Shown here: piece after piece, positions 58,501-62,415 of the stretch | How positions within the stretch are numbered: position 1 is the stretch's first letter | Layout: every line of letters begins with the position of its first letter | NCBI RefSeq assembly: GCF_016863555.1 | Contig: NZ_BOPC01000055.1 | Location: 1 to 62,415 of the forward strand | Source of the DNA: Micromonospora qiuiae | GTDB lineage: Bacteria; Actinomycetota; Actinomycetes; Mycobacteriales; Micromonosporaceae | Direction of reading: 5' to 3' | Length of the DNA: 62,415 nucleotides | Notes under the pieces: model-generated | Told to the model about the DNA's origin: nothing | Seen by the model: only the letters and a program-made list of their open reading frames with translations | The model's database searches: none | Made by a program: the position numbers and the translations under genes

Positions 58501-58713
58501 CTCGCGCAGGTGGTCGTACCAGGCGGGGTGGGTGAAATCGCCGGTGCCGAGCACCCCGATGCCCTTGCGCCTGGCCCACCAGCCGAGGTTCGGCAGGGTC
58601 AAATCACGGCTACAGGCCCGCGAGTACTTCGAGTGGATGTGCAGGTCCGCGACGAAGGGCGGGCGGCCACCGGGGGGTACGACGTTGAACGGAGGCACGC
58701 CGCATCCTGCCAC
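55501..58713 (-). CDS. EndoQ-like PHP nuclease fused to UvrD/Rep helicase
   Basis: 1070 aa from GTG 58713; GTG 58698 is an alternative with AGGA upstream. Residues 20-430 match endonuclease Q: metal ligands in DLHIHSKYS (H25, H27), GTGDFTHP (D59, H62), SVEIS (E115), PAHIW (H186), NSDAHS (D245, H247), then a zinc site C299, CPEC (315-318) and VLSRVEDLADRP. A Pro/Ala/Lys linker (440-510) leads to a full SF1A helicase: Walker A AGPGTGKTRT (539-548), FVDEYQDVDA, GDPDQAIYSFRGA, LTLHAAKGLEFP and FVGLTRAQDRLYVS. EndoQ cuts 5' of deaminated bases and abasic sites; the fusion suggests nicking followed by strand removal. That link is inference. Confidence 0.88.
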   Translation of the reverse strand: MAGCGVPPFNVVPPGGRPPFVADLHIHSKYSRACSRDLTLPNLGWWARRKGIGVLGTGDFTHPAWYDHLRETLRPAEPGLYRLAPEAERDIARRLPPKLASEAETAPVRFMLSVEISTIYKRDDRTRKVHHLIYLPDLDAVGRFNAALGRIGNLGSDGRPILGLDSRDLLEITLEASDDGYLVPAHIWTPWFSALGSKSGFDAIADCYADLAGHVFAVETGLSSDPEMNWRVGSLDNYRLVSNSDAHSPPALAREATVFASARDYFGIREALRTGDGLAGTIEFFPEEGKYHADGHRLCGVNWSPERTRKAGGQCPECGKPLTVGVLSRVEDLADRPEGYRPEHAPEVTHLIQLAEILGEINKVGPRSKKVEGKLTELVAALGPELEILTRAPLDEIGRVGGELLAEGIGRLRRGEVRRVPGYDGEYGVITLFDPTELGAAGRSAGQETLFDVPVPAQRRPAEPPARAEAKAKRPAAKAEPKRRPAPPAPPIAPQPSPHEPFEPMLAGMEEVGTGLLDRLDAMQRVAASAPGGPLLIVAGPGTGKTRTLTHRIAYLCAELNVFPERCLAITFTRRAAEELRHRLDGLLGPVAEDVTVGTFHSLGLTILRENAGAAGLPEDFRIADDADRAAARTEAGDDPARYLALLRKQGMVDLDELLTLPVALLREDRKLVERYRDRWQWIFVDEYQDVDAVQYELLRLLSPADGNLCAIGDPDQAIYSFRGADVGYFLRFSQDFTDARLVRLNRNYRSSAPILAAAVQAIAPSSLVRGRRLDPARLDPEAPLVGRYAAASVADEADFVVRTIDELVGGLSHRSLDSGRIDGRSTTLSFSDIAVLYRTDSQAAPIVDALSRANVPVQKRSHDRLRDRPGVAAIARELRHATGLDGALPARVRLAGQLLAERFAVPTLDGTGGVRPSDVRTAVDLLTPLARRCGDDLEMFLSQLATGAEVDALDPRAEAVTLLTLHAAKGLEFPVVFLVGAEDGLLPLRWPGTTPDEEAVAEERRLFFVGLTRAQDRLYVSHAARRTRHGSERECRPSPFLDVIDPGLFERLGDRGETRRPKDRQLRLI

Positions 58714-58759
58714 GACCGGCCGGGCCCGCGCGCGGCGCCACGCTCAGAGGTGAGGTGCG

Positions 58760-60058
58760 CTATTGCGAGCGGAGCTCGACGAGGGTGATCTGAGGCTCCG
58801 CACCGACCCGCACCGGCGGCCCCCAGAAGCCGGCGCCGTTGGTGACGTAGACCTTCGTGCCATCCACCTCGCCCAGGCCGGACACGACCGGCTGTTCGAG
58901 CGCGACCAGTAGGTTGAAGGGCACGATCTGACCACCGTGGGTGTGACCGGAGAGTTGCAGGTCGACCCCGTACTTCGCCGCCTCGACCGCCGCCACCGGC
59001 TGGTGGGCCAGCAGCACCACCGGCCGCGACGGGTCCCGGTCGCCGAGCGCGGCGGCGTAGTCGGCGGGCGCGGACAGGCCGGTGCCCGCCGCGCTGACGT
59101 CGTTGACCCCGGCCAGATCGAGTACGCCGCCCCGGGCGGCGATCTCCAGCCGCTGGTTCTGCAACACCCGCAGCCCGAGCCGGTCGACCTCGGTCACCCA
59201 CTCCTCGACGCCTGAGTAGTACTCGTGGTTGCCGGTGACGAAGTAGCTGCCGTAGCGGGAGCGCAGCCCCCGCAGCGGGGCCGCCGCCTCACCCAGCTCG
59301 GCCACCGACCCGTCGACCAGGTCACCGACCACGGCGACGATGTCGGCATCCAGGCGGTTGATCGCGGCGACGATCTGTTCGGTGTGCTTGCGGCCGCGCA
59401 GCGGTCCGATGTGGATGTCGGAGACGGTGGCGATACGCAGGCCGTCCATGCTCCGAGGCAGTTTGGCCAGCGGGATCTGCACCCGGTCCAGCTGCGGCGG
59501 GCCCATGGCGGTGCGTACGCCGGAACCCACCAGGCCGGCGGCGGTGATCCCGGCGAAGATCGCGGCACCCCGGGCGAGCAGGAGTCGTCGGCCCGGGTCG
59601 TGGTCCGGCCCGACCGCTCCGGCGGCCGGGGGTTCGGCCGGCTCGTCGCTCGACGGCAGCGCGGCGGCCGGCGCCAGCGGGTCGGCCGCTGGCGCCGGGG
59701 CCAACGGACCGGGGGCGGCCGGGCCGACCAGCACCGGCTCGGGCACGGCGGCGGCCGCCTGGCGGCGCAGCACCAGCCGCGCCACGAGCATCGGGACCTC
59801 CAGCGCGGCGAGCAGCACCATCAGGTAGAACATCAGCGCGAGCCAGACGTAGCCCGGCCAGGCGAGCCAGTACATCCCCACGTTGGTGCCGACCAGCGTC
59901 ACCGGTATCAGCACCGCCAACACGACCGCCGCGATCGTGCCGCCCCGCCGCCACCGTCCCGCCGTGGTGGTGTCCTTGACCAGCCGCTTCCACAGGTAGA
60001 GATGGATCAGCCCGGTGATCAGGGCAAGGGTGGTCACGAAGCCGAGTACCGCGAACAC
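58760..60058 (-). CDS. membrane metallophosphoesterase (YkuE-like)
   Basis: 432 aa, GTG 60058 with GAGGGGG upstream. Four membrane helices (residues 1-105), a Pro/Ala linker, an RRLLLARG motif with a hydrophobic segment (about 160-180), then a calcineurin-type domain with SDIHIGP, GDLVDG, GNHEYY, HQPVA and GHTHGGQ, all metal ligands present. Hydrolyses phosphoester bonds at the outer face; UDP-sugar or lipid pyrophosphate substrates are possible. Lies between the nuclease-helicase and moaD in the same direction. Confidence 0.87.
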   Translation of the reverse strand: MFAVLGFVTTLALITGLIHLYLWKRLVKDTTTAGRWRRGGTIAAVVLAVLIPVTLVGTNVGMYWLAWPGYVWLALMFYLMVLLAALEVPMLVARLVLRRQAAAAVPEPVLVGPAAPGPLAPAPAADPLAPAAALPSSDEPAEPPAAGAVGPDHDPGRRLLLARGAAIFAGITAAGLVGSGVRTAMGPPQLDRVQIPLAKLPRSMDGLRIATVSDIHIGPLRGRKHTEQIVAAINRLDADIVAVVGDLVDGSVAELGEAAAPLRGLRSRYGSYFVTGNHEYYSGVEEWVTEVDRLGLRVLQNQRLEIAARGGVLDLAGVNDVSAAGTGLSAPADYAAALGDRDPSRPVVLLAHQPVAAVEAAKYGVDLQLSGHTHGGQIVPFNLLVALEQPVVSGLGEVDGTKVYVTNGAGFWGPPVRVGAEPQITLVELRSQ

Positions 60059-60071
60059 GTGTGGCTCCCCC

Positions 60072-60320
60072 TCAGCCGCCAGCGAAGGGAGGAAGGACGT
60101 CGATCGTCACTCCGGCCGGCAGCGGTTCTCTCCGATCATGACAGGTCACTCCGTCGACCAGATAACTCGCCACGGCCAGGATGGGCACCAGCCGCTCGCC
60201 GTGCCGCTCGGCCAGCTCCGCCACCAGGTCGTCCAGCGAACGGCCGGCGGGTACGGCCTCCTCGGCGCGGCCGGCGGCGGCTCGTGCACCGGCGAAGTAG
60301 CGGACGGTGACAGTGGTCAT
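60072..60320 (-). CDS. moaD: molybdopterin synthase sulfur carrier subunit
   Basis: 82 aa from ATG 60320 (GAGG 6 nt upstream); TTG 60326 would add two residues. Ubiquitin-like fold, VTVRYFAGARAAAGR at the start and the C-terminal PFAGG with the Gly-Gly that becomes a thiocarboxylate. Transfers sulfur to precursor Z with MoaE. It lies 2 bp after the moaA stop. Confidence 0.93.
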   Translation of the reverse strand: MTTVTVRYFAGARAAAGRAEEAVPAGRSLDDLVAELAERHGERLVPILAVASYLVDGVTCHDRREPLPAGVTIDVLPPFAGG

Positions 60321-60322
60321 GA

Positions 60323-61336
60323 TCAACCTCCGATGGCTGACATCGGCCGGGTGGGCTGCAGGAAGGTCGGATCGTCGATGCCGTGTCCGGCCCGCTTGCC
60401 CCAGGTCGCCGCCGACCAGAGCCGGGCCAGTTCGTCGTCGTCCGCGCCGGCCCGCAACGCGCTGCGCAGATCGGACTCCTCGTTGGCGAACAGGCAGTTG
60501 CGTACCTGCCCGTCGGCGGTGAGCCGGGTCCGGTCGCAGTCGCCGCAGAAGGGGCGGGTGACCGTGCCGATCACACCCACCCGGGCCGGGCCGCCGTCGA
60601 CCAACCAGGTCTCGGCCGGTGCCGCGCCGCGCTCGGCCGGGTCCGGGCTGAGCTCGTACGCGGTGCGCAGCCCGGTCAGGATCTCCTCGGCGGTGACCAT
60701 GGCCGCGCGGTCCCAGCCGTGCTGGGCGTCCAACGGCATCTGCTCGATGAAACGCAGTTGGTAGTCGTGTTCGAGGGCGAAGCGGAGCAGCGCCGGTGCC
60801 TCGTCGTCGTTGACGCCGCGCATCAGCACGCTGTTGATCTTCACTGGGGTGAGGCCGGCGGTAGCCGCGCCGGCGAGGCCGGCCAGCACGTCGGGCAGTC
60901 GATCCCGCCGGGTGAGCCGGGTGAACCGTTCCCGGTTCAGGGTGTCCAGCGAGACGTTGACCCGGTCGAGGCCGGCGTCGCGCAGCGCCGGGGCGAGCCG
61001 TTGCAGACCGATGCCGTTGGTGGTGAGCGAGAGTCGAGGGCGGGGATCGAGCGCGGCGACGGCGGCCACGATGCCCACCAGACCGGGACGGATCAGTGGC
61101 TCACCGCCGGTGAACCGCACCTCGGCCACGCCGAGCCGGCACACCGCGACGCGGATCAGCCGGATCACCTCGTCGTCGGTGAGCAGTTGTGGCCCGGCCA
61201 GCCAGGGCAGACCTTCGGCGGGCATGCAGTACGTGCAGCGCAGATTGCACTTGTCGGTCAGAGAGACCCGCAGGTCCCGGGCGACGCGGCCGTACCGGTC
61301 GACGAGGACGCCGCCGGTCGGCGGGGCCACGCTCAC
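60323..61336 (-). CDS. moaA: GTP 3',8-cyclase
   Basis: 337 aa, GTG 61336 overlapping the upstream stop as GTGA. Radical SAM cluster CNLRCTYCMP, GGEPLIRPG, then C-terminal FCGDCDRTRLTADG with a second 4Fe-4S site and the GG end MSAIGG needed for activity. First step of molybdenum cofactor synthesis from GTP. Its partner moaC is 15 kb away. Confidence 0.96.
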   Translation of the reverse strand: MSVAPPTGGVLVDRYGRVARDLRVSLTDKCNLRCTYCMPAEGLPWLAGPQLLTDDEVIRLIRVAVCRLGVAEVRFTGGEPLIRPGLVGIVAAVAALDPRPRLSLTTNGIGLQRLAPALRDAGLDRVNVSLDTLNRERFTRLTRRDRLPDVLAGLAGAATAGLTPVKINSVLMRGVNDDEAPALLRFALEHDYQLRFIEQMPLDAQHGWDRAAMVTAEEILTGLRTAYELSPDPAERGAAPAETWLVDGGPARVGVIGTVTRPFCGDCDRTRLTADGQVRNCLFANEESDLRSALRAGADDDELARLWSAATWGKRAGHGIDDPTFLQPTRPMSAIGG

Positions 61337-62247
61337 CCGTTGACCGTAGCGCGCCCGATCCCGGCCAGGGCAGCGCGGGCGCGGTCGCGGACCGAATCCC
61401 GGTACGCCCCACCGAACAGGGCGGTGTGCACCAGCAGCAGATGCAGCTGGTGCAGCGGCACCCGGTCCCGCCAGCCGTCGGCCAACGGCCAGGTCTCCTG
61501 ATACGCGGCCAGGATCCGATCGGCGTGCGGCGGGCCGCCGAAGAGCGTGAGCTGCGCGAGGTCGGTTTCCCGGTGCCCGCCGTGCGCGGCCGGGTCGACC
61601 AGCCAGACCCGGTCGTCGGCGTCCCAGAGCAGGTTGCCCGGCCAGAGGTCGCCATGGATCCGGGCCGGCGGCTCCTCCCCGCCGACCTCGCCGATCCGGG
61701 CCACCACCTGCTCGACCAGCGCGGCGTCGGCGTCCTCCAAGGCACCATTGTCGACCGAGCCGCGCAGGTACGGCAGCAGCCGCGCCTGGGCGAACCATTC
61801 CGCCCACGGCCCCTGGTGCGGCGTGTTGTCCGCTGGCAGCGCACCGATGAACCCGGTCCACGGTGCCCCGAAGGCCGACGCGCCGGCCCGGTGCAGGCCC
61901 GCCAGCTCGCGCCCGAAGCGCTCGGCCGCCTCCGGGCCGGGCTCGCCCGGCTCGACCCACTCCAGCGCGAGCAGGTCGGGCAGCGCCACCAGCACCTCCG
62001 GCACGGCCACCGTGCCGGCCTCGCGCAGCCAGCGCAGCCCGGCCGCCTCGGTGGCGAAGAACCCCTCGGGCACCGGCCGCCCGGCCCGCTCCGGCCAGGT
62101 CTTGGCGAAAATCGAGTGCCCGTCGTCCAGGGTCAGCCGGGACGCCAGACAGATGTCGCCGCCCGGCACCGGCGTCTCCCGGATCCGCTGATGCGTCAGA
62201 AACGTCGGCAACTGCTCCGGATGCTCCCGCAGATACCCCAGCTCCAT
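61333..62247 (-). CDS. fructosamine kinase / aminoglycoside phosphotransferase-type kinase
   Basis: 304 aa, ATG 62247, weak RBS. Kinase fold with SIFAKTWPE (ATP-binding Lys), ALEWVEPGEPGPEA, the catalytic IHGDLWPGNLLWD and VWLVDPAAHGGHRETDLAQL. Best fit is the fructosamine-3-kinase family, which phosphorylates glycated proteins or sugars for deglycation. A 4-bp overlap couples it to moaA, an unusual partner. Confidence 0.87.
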   Translation of the reverse strand: MELGYLREHPEQLPTFLTHQRIRETPVPGGDICLASRLTLDDGHSIFAKTWPERAGRPVPEGFFATEAAGLRWLREAGTVAVPEVLVALPDLLALEWVEPGEPGPEAAERFGRELAGLHRAGASAFGAPWTGFIGALPADNTPHQGPWAEWFAQARLLPYLRGSVDNGALEDADAALVEQVVARIGEVGGEEPPARIHGDLWPGNLLWDADDRVWLVDPAAHGGHRETDLAQLTLFGGPPHADRILAAYQETWPLADGWRDRVPLHQLHLLLVHTALFGGAYRDSVRDRARAALAGIGRATVNG

Positions 62248-62284
62248 ACCCACCAGCTTCCCAGAAGGGCATGTAAGAGCGGCC

Positions 62285-62410
62285 GGGAATATGGCGGTGG
62301 CGGCGCAGGCGGGTCCTGGCACGTCAGGCGGCCGACCGATGAGATCACGTCCGCGACCGCACCGTCGCACAAGACACCGCAACTCGCGGCCCAGCACCCA
62401 GGACACTCGC
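62285..62410 (-). repeat. second copy of the dispersed repeat at 19.3 kb
   Basis: Reverse complement aligns with about 19270-19390: GGCCGCGAGTTGCGGTGTC resembles GGGGCGCGAATTGCGGTGCC, and the block GGACGTGATCTCATCG onwards matches to CGTGCCAGGACCCGCC with few changes. The copy runs into the window end and no gene overlaps it. Confidence 0.75.
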
Positions 62411-62415
62411 GACCA

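Noticed and set aside
1..62415. tRNA genes
   Set aside because: Scanning by eye for T-loop GGTTCRANTCC-type sequences with a matching acceptor stem found none; a covariance search was not possible.

Overview
The DNA is very GC-rich, has strong G/C bias at third codon positions, and its gene order is that of a mycelial actinomycete. Protein content and intergenic repeats fit Micromonosporaceae (Micromonospora or Salinispora type); the family call is inference. Two parS palindromes, consensus DnaA boxes and oriC-proximal gene blocks (trx/cwlM/murJ/pcnA and rpsF-ssb-rpsR-rplI-dnaB) place the window close to the replication origin. No tRNA, rRNA, insertion sequence, prophage or CRISPR array was seen.

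Left block (1-15 kb): parS and DnaA sites, a HIT-like gene, then on the minus strand D-Ala-D-Ala ligase with a PLP aminotransferase. A GNAT gene and a CwlM-type amidase follow, then a run transcribed leftwards: murJ, a membrane pseudokinase, an ECF sigma factor (SigM-like), its anti-sigma factor, thioredoxin reductase and thioredoxin. This parallels M. tuberculosis Rv3910-Rv3915, except that the MurJ and pseudokinase parts of Rv3910 are separate genes here. The CCA-adding enzyme is divergent from murJ. The block joins cell-wall precursor synthesis and export to redox control.

Accessory stretch (15-21.5 kb): a secreted subtilisin with fascin-like repeats, Ogt, a lipoprotein, a repeat-rich non-coding region, an XRE/DUF397 pair, and two very small translationally coupled genes. 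Several palindromic repeats lie here.

Core block (21.5-38 kb): ino1-padR with a palindromic operator, a DUF5318 gene, a class A penicillin-binding protein, a GT87 mannosyltransferase, a GT-C-like membrane protein coupled to endonuclease IV, a possible structured RNA, rpsF-ssb-rpsR-rplI, a long disordered membrane protein, and dnaB. The dnaB gene has two patches of foreign-looking codons, one at each known intein insertion point.

Right block (38-62 kb): a leftward run of a GGDEF/EAL protein, a membrane glycosyltransferase fused to a phosphoribosyltransferase, and a zinc ribbon protein; an orphan SARP regulator; and molybdenum cofactor genes in two parts (moaC-mog-moeA-moaE at 46-49 kb, moaD-moaA at 60-61 kb). 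Between these lie a GT87 enzyme, DoxX, GNAT, a polysaccharide pyruvyl transferase, an AAA ATPase, an LppU-type protein, a fusion of an EndoQ-like nuclease with a UvrD helicase, and a membrane metallophosphoesterase. A fructosamine-kinase-like gene overlaps moaA. Many genes appear leaderless, with a TANNNT -10 box 6-9 nt before the start codon.
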